Of a stretch of 64,000 nucleotides of DNA, positions 17,691-25,653 are shown one piece after another. This DNA is from a bacterium (lineage in GTDB: Bacteria > ARS69). Position 1 is the stretch's first letter. Every line of letters begins with the position of its first letter. The notes beneath the pieces were generated by a model. That model did no database searches. It was not told the origin of the DNA and worked only from the letters and a program-made list of their open reading frames with translations. The stretch covers positions 35,154 through 99,153 of the forward strand of contig JALGZR010000023.1 in assembly GCA_025774805.1 (NCBI GenBank), read 5' to 3'. The position numbers and the translations under genes were made by a program.

Positions 17691-18251
17691 TCAGGCCGGC
17701 CACAACCACCCGAAGACACCGCCGGTTCCGAGTCCGTAGAGAAGCCCGTCGAACGTCGATTTGAGCGTGGTGCTCCACTTGCGCTTGTACCAGATCGAGT
17801 TTTGGAGGAGGGCGAGGGTGTAGCAGGCGAACGCCGTCGTTCCGGAAAAGCGGAAGATCGTGAGGTATTCCGTCCCGGGGCCGAAGGCCCGCCCCGTCAC
17901 GTACGCGGCGAAGACTCCGACGAGAACCGAGTAGAGAAACCACTGCACCAGGCTCTTGCCCATCGTCGGAGGCCCCGGAGGCATGAACGTCACGAAGGCC
18001 ACGGGGCCCTTCGTGGTCTTCTCGACGTACTCGGGAGAGCTCATCTCCTTCGCCGATCCGGCGCAGGGAATCACGTACTCGCCCGGAGGGATGTCGAACT
18101 TCCGGAGCGATTCCATGACTTCGTCCTCTCGAGGGATCTTCCCGAAGTCGGAGCGATGGTACGTGAGCATCATGTGAATGATCGAGCTGATGACGAAGAC
18201 GGCGACGGCGGAGAGGAGAATCGGCAACCAGAGGGACAGGATCGGGACCAT
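17691..18251 (-). CDS. Conserved membrane protein of unknown function
   Basis: A 186-residue membrane protein not assigned to a named family. Helices are at ~4-24 (LSLWLPILLSAVAVFVISSI), ~110-130 and ~140-160, and a Gly-rich C-terminal segment GLLYGLGTGGVFGWLWP. The first loop has HMMLTYHRSDFGKIPREDEV, and a soluble stretch includes KGPVAFVTFMPPGPPTMGKS. An extended -10 box (TGTTACAAT on the minus strand, 18365-18357) lies about 105 nt upstream. Confidence 0.7.
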   Translation of the reverse strand: MVPILSLWLPILLSAVAVFVISSIIHMMLTYHRSDFGKIPREDEVMESLRKFDIPPGEYVIPCAGSAKEMSSPEYVEKTTKGPVAFVTFMPPGPPTMGKSLVQWFLYSVLVGVFAAYVTGRAFGPGTEYLTIFRFSGTTAFACYTLALLQNSIWYKRKWSTTLKSTFDGLLYGLGTGGVFGWLWPA

Positions 18252-18356
18252 GTGAACCTCCTGGGTAGGCTCGGTGAATGCGAGTCCGAGCGGGCGGCGC
18301 GATGGAAGAGCGGAAAAGGACGTCGAAATGTTGAGCCGGGGAGCGGATCGCGCAAT

Positions 18357-18365
18357 ATTGTAACA
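18357..18365 (-). promoter_or_regulatory. Extended -10 promoter for the membrane protein gene
   Basis: Reading on the minus strand, TGT-TACAAT matches an extended -10 (TGn plus five of six hexamer bases) in a locally AT-rich patch. No -35 is obvious, which is usual for extended -10 promoters. Confidence 0.35.
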
Positions 18366-18459
18366 CAGAGGTCTTCGGTCCCCGAGGACTTTTCGGGATA
18401 CCGAGGAGACATCCGGCGACGTCGGATTACTGGGCCGCCCAGTCGAGAGCGCCTCGGAT

Positions 18460-18990
18460 CTACGGCTCTCCGCTCTCGACCTCTTCCACTTCCTTCATCA
18501 CCTCGGCCCGAACGGCGTCCTCGGCTTTGGAGAAGTGCTGCTGCATCATCAGCCACCGGCCGTCGGTCTTCTGCAGGACACCGGTCCACCGGACGTCTAC
18601 CCAGTTCCAGGGGGTGCCGGCCCACTCACCCCAGTCGTCCAGCAGACAGGAGAACCAGGCCACGTCTCCCGACCGGGAGAAGACGATCCGGAGCTCCCGG
18701 ATGGTCGACCCCTGGGGCTGGCACTCGTCGACCATGAACACGCGTTCCGAGTACCGCCGGAAGGCCTCGAAGCCGTCGACAGTCGCTCTCGAGTCGGGCT
18801 GGAACATGAAGAACGTGGAGTCGTTCACCACGGAGCCGTGGAGACGCTCCCGGCTCTTCTCCGGAAAGCACCACTTGATATTGGTCTCGATCGCTCGGGC
18901 CACTCGGGCCCTCTCGCCCTCGTCGGCGCCGGCCCTGGTTCCGGCGACGACCAGGGCGGTCAGCATCAGGGGCAAGAGAACGCGGCGCAT
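18460..18990 (-). CDS. Exported SnoaL/DUF4440-like protein
   Basis: A 176-residue protein with a signal peptide (RVLLPLMLTALVVAGTRAGA) and an NTF2/SnoaL-like cone fold. Visible pieces are RATVDGFEAFRRYSERVF, RELRIVFSRSGDVAWFSCLL and the last strands GVLQKTDGRWLMMQQHFSKA, typical of SnoaL_3. The ligand is unknown. It stands alone, with the convergent prenyltransferase end ~140 nt away. Confidence 0.8.
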   Translation of the reverse strand: MRRVLLPLMLTALVVAGTRAGADEGERARVARAIETNIKWCFPEKSRERLHGSVVNDSTFFMFQPDSRATVDGFEAFRRYSERVFMVDECQPQGSTIRELRIVFSRSGDVAWFSCLLDDWGEWAGTPWNWVDVRWTGVLQKTDGRWLMMQQHFSKAEDAVRAEVMKEVEEVESGEP

Positions 18991-19132
18991 GCCTCCTCCC
19001 TTCGGGGGGGTGACGGGGAAGGCGGGCGGGGAAGTTCCACTCTACCCCAACATCCCGCCGACGGCGCGCCTTTGATGATGATCCGGCTCGATGAGCAAAC
19101 CGGCCGGTCGCGGCCGAACGGGGGGGGAGCGC

Positions 19133-19946
19133 CTAGCCGATGAGGAGCCCGGTGGCCACCAGCACCGGGACCAGGATGCAGACGAGCACGTTCAGCCCCA
19201 TCAGGGGAACGAGTCGCTCCATGTCCTCCGCGTGCCGGTAGGCGCCGACGATGACGGGGCCGGCCGGCGCGAAGGCGAGGAGCGCAATGAGGCACATCCG
19301 GGGGAGGTGTCCCCACGCGACCGCGAGGACGATCGACAGCGCGGCCGCGAGAAGGAATGCGGCGTAGACCAGGCTGCTCGCCCGTCTCCCGATCAAGATG
19401 GGGAGGTGCCGGCGGCCCACGGTCCGATCCGCCTCCACATCGGGGAACTGATTCAGTAGCAGCAGATCGCTGACCAGAAAGAAGGGCACGCACGTGGCGG
19501 CGAGCGCCGTCCACGAGTAGCGGCCGGTCAGGGCGAGATCGGTGCCCACGACCATGAGCCCGAACCCCAACCCGGGGGCGACGAGACAGAGCAGGGGGCT
19601 GCGCGTGGAAGTAGATTCCGATCCCAGCGGTGATCCCGAGGGTCACGAGCGCGATGGTGAGAGTGCTGTGGGCCAGCTCCGGTCTTCCGGGGAGGGTGCC
19701 GCTCCCGCCGCTGAACGGGGTCCTCTTCGTGATCGCGTCGAGTCCGCTCTTGAAATCCCCGTACTCGTTGAACGCATTGACGCTCATGTGCGCGCAGAGA
19801 GCTCCGAGAAGGGCCAGTCCGACGTAGACCGGCTTCACTCCGTCGGTCGTCCAGACGGCGGTCGCGAGTCCGAGCAGTACGCAGGCGAGCGCGAGCACGA
19901 GAAACGGAGGACGTACGGTCGCCAGGAGATCCGTCGGATTCCGCAT
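19133..19946 (-). pseudogene. UbiA-family prenyltransferase with 1-nt frameshift
   Basis: A MenA/UbiA-type integral membrane prenyltransferase (~270 residues when the frame is restored). The start MRNPTDLLATVRPPF at 19946 and the first Asp-rich motif NAFNEYGDFKSGLD are in one frame. The second motif NQFPDVEADRTVGRRHLP and the C-terminal helices are in another. The frames meet at a run of five G (19594-19598; CCCCC on the coding strand). With four C the chain reads on smoothly through PLLCLVAPGLGFGL. Either the gene is a fresh pseudogene or the base count is an assembly error. It lies just downstream of a polyprenyl synthetase, its likely substrate source, in a GbsR-controlled operon. Confidence 0.82.
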
Positions 19947-19957
19947 GGTCTCGTTCC

Positions 19958-21076
19958 TCAGTTCGATCCGGGGTTCGCCCGGCGCGCATGCTCCGCGATC
20001 TTGTCGGCGAAGACCACGAGCTGGTTCCGCCAGACTCCCTCCGGGAGGCGACGAATCGCTGCGTGTGCCGCCGCAGTACACTCCAAGGCCAGATCGCGCG
20101 CCGCGGTGAAGGCGTCCAACCGGGCCATGCGCATGTGAAGGCCCGCCCGGATTCGCGCTTCGTCCCCGTCCTCGGAGCGCCAGAGCTCGAGAATCGACTC
20201 GCGCAGTGTCGGATCCCGGTCGAGCGCGATCGCCACCGGCGGCGTCACGCAACCGCTTGCGAGATCCATGCCGACCGGTTTCCCGAGTGAGGCCGGGTCG
20301 CCGCAGAAGTCGAGGAGATCGTCGGCGAGCTGAAAGGCCTCGCCCAGCGCCGTCCCGTACGCTTGCGCCGCGGACACGATCTCGGAGTCGGCCGCGGCGA
20401 GAATTGCCCCGGCCTCCGCCGCATAGCGGAAGAGCGCGGCGGTCTTCAGTCGGTTGACGTGACGGGCGTGGTCCAGATCGGCCGCCACGTCGAAGAGACG
20501 CTCGCGCTCCAGCGCTTCGCCCGTGCAGACGTCCCTCACCGCGGTGCTGAGGCTGGTCCAGAGTTGGGGTGGGGCTTTTGCGGCGCGCTCGAAGGCGATT
20601 GTCAGAAGCACGTCCCCGGCGAGGATGGCGGTCGACACGTCGAAAACGAGGTGCGCCGCGGGGCGGCCTCGACGCATCTCGGCCCCGTCGATGATGTCAT
20701 CGTGGAGAAGGCTGCCGGCGTGCGCGAGCTCCACTGCGGTCAGTACGTCCATGAGAGAGGAGGGATCGTGGTCCAGGGCCCGGAGCATGACGCACGTCAG
20801 CATGGGCCGCGCCCTCTTCCCGCCCTGGAGGAGAACGTGACGAGCGGCCTCCTCGATGCGGCCGTCGCATCCGGCGCACACCCGGCCCAGGCTCTCTTCG
20901 ATGGCGGCGAGATCGCGTGCAAGCTCCGTGCGGGTTCCCCGGAGGAGCATGGCATCCAGCCGGGCAAGGCGACTCGCGCGCATCCGCTCGGGCGTCCTCG
21001 CGTCCGCGCTCGACGCCCCCGCCGCGCGGGGAGCGCGGGGTCTCGAGTTCGGGAGACCGGCCGCCTGCGGCGTCAC
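19958..21076 (-). CDS. Polyprenyl diphosphate synthase
   Basis: A 372-residue trans-isoprenyl diphosphate synthase that condenses isopentenyl diphosphate onto allylic diphosphates. The first Asp-rich motif LLHDDIIDGAEMRRGRPA and the second FQLADDLLDFCGD are present, with QGGKRARPML in front. Chain length cannot be judged securely. The extra ~40-residue N-terminus is low-complexity. The GTG start at 21076 overlaps the regulator gene stop by 4 nt, and the UbiA gene follows 12 nt downstream. The trio suggests regulated synthesis of a prenylated quinone or similar lipid. Confidence 0.9.
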   Translation of the reverse strand: MTPQAAGLPNSRPRAPRAAGASSADARTPERMRASRLARLDAMLLRGTRTELARDLAAIEESLGRVCAGCDGRIEEAARHVLLQGGKRARPMLTCVMLRALDHDPSSLMDVLTAVELAHAGSLLHDDIIDGAEMRRGRPAAHLVFDVSTAILAGDVLLTIAFERAAKAPPQLWTSLSTAVRDVCTGEALERERLFDVAADLDHARHVNRLKTAALFRYAAEAGAILAAADSEIVSAAQAYGTALGEAFQLADDLLDFCGDPASLGKPVGMDLASGCVTPPVAIALDRDPTLRESILELWRSEDGDEARIRAGLHMRMARLDAFTAARDLALECTAAAHAAIRRLPEGVWRNQLVVFADKIAEHARRANPGSN

Positions 21077-21633
21077 GACCCCCGCCCCTTGCGAACCGAT
21101 CGCGCCTCTCCGACGATCTTCGTGAGCTGACGTCCCATGCTGAGTACGCGTCGCTGCGAATCGGGCGAGAGCGTTCGTATCTGGTCGTACCAGGTCCCGA
21201 TCAGCTCGAGGACCTCGAGCAGGCCCTGCATGCGGTCCAGGATGAACGCGTCCCGGCCGTGATCCGCCTCGTGTCGGGCGATGCAGTCGCGAAGCACGTC
21301 GACGGTCGGATCGACCTCGCGCCGCTTCCGCTGTTCCAGGATGGTGAGGAACATCGTCCAGACTTCGGAGACGGCCTCGTAGTAGTCGCGGCGATCTCCG
21401 AGCTGGTGAACCACCCGCACGATTCCCCAGGCCTGGAGCTCACGCAGGCTGTTGCTGACGTTGGAGCGCGCGAGGGAGAGTTCCGCGGAGATCTGCGCGG
21501 CGTTCAGAGGTTTTTCGGAGAGGTAGAGCAGCGCATGGATCTGGGCCACGCTCCGATTGATCCCCCACCAGCTGCTCATCTGGCCCCAGTGGAGGATGAA
21601 CTCGCGCTTCGCCGAACTGGTCCCGGTCACCGA
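21073..21633 (-). CDS. GbsR/MarR-type winged-helix regulator
   Basis: A 186-residue transcription factor of the GbsR family. The core HWGQMSSWWGINRSVAQIHA followed by LNAAQISAELSLARSNVSNS is the characteristic MarR-like helix-turn-helix, and the C-terminal half is a helical dimerisation region. The frame extends upstream, but GTG 21633 has AAGGGG 6 nt before it and places the promoter and palindrome (21653-21687) just upstream. It heads the operon regulator - polyprenyl synthetase - UbiA and probably represses it through the palindrome that encloses the -10 box. Confidence 0.85.
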   Translation of the reverse strand, partial: SVTGTSSAKREFILHWGQMSSWWGINRSVAQIHALLYLSEKPLNAAQISAELSLARSNVSNSLRELQAWGIVRVVHQLGDRRDYYEAVSEVWTMFLTILEQRKRREVDPTVDVLRDCIARHEADHGRDAFILDRMQGLLEVLELIGTWYDQIRTLSPDSQRRVLSMGRQLTKIVGEARSVRKGRGS

Positions 21634-21652
21634 CGACCCCTTCTGACAGTTG

Positions 21653-21687
21653 TTTCTGAACATACAGAAATCCACGGATAGGGTCAA
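21653..21687 (-). promoter_or_regulatory. Promoter and operator of the GbsR-prenyl operon
   Basis: On the minus strand, TTGACC (21687-21682), a 17-nt spacer and TATGTT (21664-21659) make a good sigma-70 promoter. The -10 is the exact centre of a perfect palindrome, TTTCTG-TATGTT-CAGAAA (21653-21670). A bound dimer would block RNA polymerase, consistent with autorepression. Confidence 0.65.
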
Positions 21688-21867
21688 CGCTCTCCCCGGG
21701 TACGGCTCCAAGGGGTTGTCGGAAGGGGAGTTGGGGCTTGCCTGCATCTCTCGCCGGGCTCGTGGCGGCGGGCTCGAGGATCTCCGCGCCGATCAGACGT
21801 AGCGCCGTGGTCGTTCCGTCGACCCCGTCGAGCCGATCGATCCGAGAGCCGTGCACCACTGCGGGTC

Positions 21868-23697
21868 TCACCGCAGAACGATCAGCCGTTGCCGCGCGAC
21901 CTTTCGATCACCGGCCGAGAGAACCATGAGGTAGACGCCCCCCGGAACGGGACTCCCCTCGTGGTCGGTGAGGTTCCAGGTCACGGGGGACGGCCCCAGG
22001 GGAACGGTCCAAACGGGGCGACCCCGAATGTCGTAGGCCGTGAGACGCGGGTCGAGTGGTCGCGTTCCGTCGAGACGAAAGCGGGCTCGGTCCCGCACCG
22101 GATTTCCCAGCAGGCGGAGCCGGACAACGTCGCTCTCGGTACCGCCGGGAATCCTCGCGACCGCGGTGGGATCCTGTCCTCGAATGTGGAAGGCGGCGCC
22201 GACGTCGACCACCCTCTGCCCCGCCTGCCTCAGCGTCACGCGGACGTGCGCCTGGTCGGTCGCGATCGCCGGGACGATCCACTGATGGTGTCCACCGTCC
22301 GCCAAGTCATGGGCGACGGGAGTCCACGGACCCCCCGGGCCGTCTACGGAGAGATCCAGGTCGATGGAGGCCGGTTGGGTGCCGATCTGGGCCGCGGTCC
22401 AGCGGAGCGTCTGAACCGACCCGACGAGGAATCTCTCCTGGCCCCGCGGGAACGACATCGCGACGGATCGCTGCGTGGGGACGGTCGTCTCCCGGATCAC
22501 GTGCAAGTGGTTCTGGTACGTCGGCCACGATCCCTCGTTCTGGACGAACACGACGTCGGGGAGACCGTTGTGGTCGATGTCCCCACCCACTTCGAGCGCG
22601 GCGGTTCCGGAGGCCGAGCCGCTGTCGAAGCCCCCGCCGGGTGCCCAGGCTCCCGTTCCGTCACCCAGCCACACCGAAAAGAGCCCGTCGCCGAGGGCCG
22701 CAACGTCCAGATCCCCATCGGCGTTCATGTCGGCGAGCGCAGCCAGGTCGTAGCTCCCGCTCGCGGGTAGGCCCGTCGAGATCGACACCCAGTGGTCCGA
22801 CCACCACCCATAGACACGGACGCCGCCGTTCCGGCAAAAGGCCAGATCGGCGGCACCGTCGCCGTCGACGTCCCCGAGCGCCACGCCCGCATGGCCGAGA
22901 ATCGGAGGGGAGGGAAGACCGGAGTCCGCGGGCGCGAATCCTCCCTCACCGTCGCCCAGGAAGACGGTTCCGTTCTGGTAGGTCGCGGCGATGTCCGGAT
23001 GTCCGTCGCCGTTCACGTCCCCGAAGCAGAGCCGCGCGTCGGCATTGCCCCCCGTCATCGCCCAGGTCTGGGTCCAGCTACCGTCTCCCTCGTTCCGGTA
23101 GACGTGAATCCCGTTCCCGGCCCCGAACGAGTTGGACGCGACGTCCAGATCGCCGTCGGCATCGATGTCGGCGAAGTCGGTCGCGAACATTCCGTAAGTC
23201 TCGCCGTTCGTCGCGAGACCATCGTCCCAGGGAGTCCAGGACGTTCCGGTACCGTCACCGAGAGCGACCTCGATGAGCTGATCGCCGAAGTCCGTTCCGG
23301 AGTAGTCGTGGTGCATCCCGTAGCCGACGTCGAGGAGACCGTCGTTGTCCACGTCTCCGACCGCAATCCCCCCGTAGCCGAAGTTACCTTCCATGTGGAT
23401 CGACCAGCTTCCCTGCCCGTCCCCGAAGTACACCATGATGCCGTGCTGAGTCGTGTTGATGTAAGGGGATCCGTGGTCGCCGATGCTGACGAAGTCCACG
23501 TGGCCGTCCGCATCGACGTCGGCGAAGCGCAGTCCGGTATCGCCCCCGTCCCACTGGGGGAATTCAGCGCCGGTGGGCGAGGAGTCCACGTATTCGAGCG
23601 CGCATACGGGCCCGGCGGTCAATCCGGAGATCGTGGTGAAGGCGATCACGGTCGACCCGATCGTGCACGGCAACCGGAAGAGAGATCCTCGAGCCAT
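21868..23697 (-). CDS. Secreted VCBS/FG-GAP propeller protein with FlgD-like tail
   Basis: A 609-residue exported protein. A signal peptide (IGSTVIAFTTISGLTAGPVCA) ends near residue 33. At least seven FG-GAP/VCBS-type repeats follow, each with a calcium-binding loop; examples are ADVDADGHVDFVSIGD, GDVDNDGLLDVGYG, GDVNGDGHPDIAATY and GDIDHNGLPDVVFVQ. The C-terminal ~85 residues are a FlgD-like Ig domain (LLGNPVRDRARF, AYDIRGRPVWTV, GGVYLMVL) ending in LIVLR. ATG 23697 has GGGAG 8 nt upstream. It probably acts at or outside the cell surface; the ligand is unknown. Confidence 0.88.
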   Translation of the reverse strand: MARGSLFRLPCTIGSTVIAFTTISGLTAGPVCALEYVDSSPTGAEFPQWDGGDTGLRFADVDADGHVDFVSIGDHGSPYINTTQHGIMVYFGDGQGSWSIHMEGNFGYGGIAVGDVDNDGLLDVGYGMHHDYSGTDFGDQLIEVALGDGTGTSWTPWDDGLATNGETYGMFATDFADIDADGDLDVASNSFGAGNGIHVYRNEGDGSWTQTWAMTGGNADARLCFGDVNGDGHPDIAATYQNGTVFLGDGEGGFAPADSGLPSPPILGHAGVALGDVDGDGAADLAFCRNGGVRVYGWWSDHWVSISTGLPASGSYDLAALADMNADGDLDVAALGDGLFSVWLGDGTGAWAPGGGFDSGSASGTAALEVGGDIDHNGLPDVVFVQNEGSWPTYQNHLHVIRETTVPTQRSVAMSFPRGQERFLVGSVQTLRWTAAQIGTQPASIDLDLSVDGPGGPWTPVAHDLADGGHHQWIVPAIATDQAHVRVTLRQAGQRVVDVGAAFHIRGQDPTAVARIPGGTESDVVRLRLLGNPVRDRARFRLDGTRPLDPRLTAYDIRGRPVWTVPLGPSPVTWNLTDHEGSPVPGGVYLMVLSAGDRKVARQRLIVLR

Positions 23698-23818
23698 CGA
23701 GCGTTCTCCCGTAACGGGGCCGCTCCTGCCCCGGAGCCAGGATAGAGAATCGAGCACGCGATCTCCAGACATGTCTTCTGATTGATTTCCATGCCTTCCC
23801 CACGTAGCGTCTCCGCCG

Positions 23819-25163
23819 ATGCGCCTTCCCGATCTTCTCGCCACTCGCCGTGGCCGCCTGGCGGCGTTCTTCCTCCTGTACGTGACCGAGGGAATCCCCT
23901 CGGGATTCTCCACCGTCGCCGTGGCCGCCACGATGCGTCGCCAGGGGCTGGAGCCCGCCGCCATCGGGGCCTTCGTCGGCGCCCTCTACCTTCCCTGGGC
24001 ATTGAAGTGGGCCCTGGGCCCGTTCGTAGACGTCCTGTCGTCCGACCGTTGGGGGAGGCGACGCCTGTGGATCCTCATCACCCAGACCATGATGGCGGTG
24101 ACGCTCCTCATCGCCATGCCCGTCGACATCACGGCCAGCCTCGGCCTGTTCACGGCGTTGCTCCTGATTCACAACGTCTTCGCCGCAACACAGGACGTGG
24201 CCATCGACGCGCTGGCGGTGAACACGCTGCGGACGGAGGAGCGCGGCCTGGCCAACGGGTTGATGTTCGGCGGACAATCTCTCGGCATCGCCCTCGGCGG
24301 ATCGGGCGTGTTGCTTCTGACGCCGTGGATCGGCTTCAAGACGTCGTTCCTCCTCGTGGCCGGGGTGATCGCGCTCGTGACGCTGCTGGTTCGTGACGCT
24401 GCTGGTTCCCTATCCGATGAAGGAGCCTCCGGGCCCGCCCCGGGCGGTACGAGTCGGCTCGCGCGCGGCGGCGGTGGGTCGCGAGTTGCTGCAGTTCGTG
24501 AAGGACACGGCGAGAGCGTTCACCGGAAGCCGCTCCGCCTTCGTCGCGATCTTCCTGGCGCTGCTTCCCATGGGTGCCTACTCCCTCGGATTGGCGCTGC
24601 AGTCCAACGTGGCCGTCGAGCTGGGACTCGGTGACCGGGAGATCGGCACGTTGGGCCTCATCGGTATGCTCTGCTCCGCCGGGTTCTGTGTTCTCGGGGG
24701 CTGGCTGTCGGACCGATTCGGGCGTCGGCGGACGCTGGCGGTGTTCATCGTGGCCACGACGATCCCCGTGCTCATTCTGTCCGTGGTCATGAGGAACTTC
24801 GGATGGGTCCTGCCGATCGACACGACGGCCGTGGATCGCCCGGTCGCGCCGGCAGAGCTCGTCACGTGGTTCTGGGTCCTCGTCATCGGCTACAGCGTGG
24901 CGCAGGGACTGATGTTCGGCGTGGGAACGGCCATCTTCATGGACGTGACGACGCCGACCGTCGCGGCCACGCAGTTCACGGCCTACATGGCGCTGTGCAA
25001 CGTGGTCTACTCCTACAGCGCCACGTGGCAGGGGCGGTCGATCGAGTCGTGGGGCTATCCGGTGACGCTCGCACTCGACGCGGCATTCGGACTGATCAGT
25101 CTTCTCGTCCTGGCGCTCATGGGGAAGGTCGAACGGGCGTCCCGGTCCGGTTCGACTGCCTGA
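23819..25163 (+). pseudogene. AmpG-like MFS transporter broken by 16-bp tandem duplication
   Basis: A 12-helix major facilitator of the AmpG (PAT) type. The N-half has FFLLYVTEGIPSGFSTVAVA, WALKWALGPFVDVL and the cytoplasmic DRWGRRRLWI; the C-half has GGWLSDRFGRRRTLAVF. The halves are in different frames because CGTGACGCTGCTGGTT (24376-24391) is repeated exactly at 24392-24407. Removing one copy gives ALVTLLVPYPMKEPP and an intact ~443-residue protein. As written, the first frame ends at 24634 (271 residues). An ATG/GTG restart for the second half is possible but would lack six helices. AmpG proteins import muropeptides; the substrate here is not known. Confidence 0.85.
24376..24407 (+). repeat. 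Exact 16-bp tandem duplication
   Basis: CGTGACGCTGCTGGTT occurs twice head to tail inside the MFS gene. The unit is not a multiple of three, so it shifts the frame. Replication slippage could add or remove one copy. Confidence 0.95.
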
Positions 25164-25653
25164 TTCGGCGCAGGAGTCGGTCGAGCTCGGGCGGATCGAT
25201 CCCCCGGACCGCGCACTGGTGAACGAGTCGGCCGGCCGCATCGAAGAGGGCGATGTTCAACCGATCCTCCTGGAACGAGTAGGTCCTCGCGAAGAGGCCC
25301 TTCCAGTCGAGAAGGACCCAAGCCTCCTTCTCGCGCGGGAACTTCTTCTTCACGCGACCCTTGACAAAGAAGGGAACGCCGCGAAGGTCCGCGACCTCGA
25401 GAATCCGAACCTCGGTGGGTCGATCTTCGGACCGGAGTGAGTCCCGTAACGTGTCCCGCCACGACCCGAGATACCGGCTTCCCTCGCGGTCGCCGCAGAG
25501 AAGGAGGACGGGACGGGAGTGCAGCTCGGCCTCCGAGTGGACCCGATCGAACTGGTCCTCGATCCGGAAAGGGACGAGAGACCTCTCGATCTCTTCGGCC
25601 ACGGACGAGATCGCGAGTCCTCCGGCAATTGTGAGAGAAAGGAGCGGTCTCAC
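25117..25653 (-). CDS. Exported thioredoxin-fold protein without CxxC
   Basis: A 178-residue protein with an N-terminal signal-like helix (LLSLTIAGGLAISSVA). The rest looks like a thioredoxin fold: SRPVLLLCGDREGSRYLGSW, then a strand EVRILEVADLRGVPFFVKGR and a late strand NIALFDAAGRLVHQCAV. There is no CxxC pair, only one Cys at the usual position, so it is probably not a disulphide reductase; YtfJ-like proteins are similar in layout. GTG 25653 has GGAGG 8 nt upstream and overlaps the lnt stop by 4 nt (GTGA). It converges on the MFS gene with about 47 nt of overlap. Confidence 0.6.
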   Translation of the reverse strand: MRPLLSLTIAGGLAISSVAEEIERSLVPFRIEDQFDRVHSEAELHSRPVLLLCGDREGSRYLGSWRDTLRDSLRSEDRPTEVRILEVADLRGVPFFVKGRVKKKFPREKEAWVLLDWKGLFARTYSFQEDRLNIALFDAAGRLVHQCAVRGIDPPELDRLLRRIRQSNRTGTPVRPSP

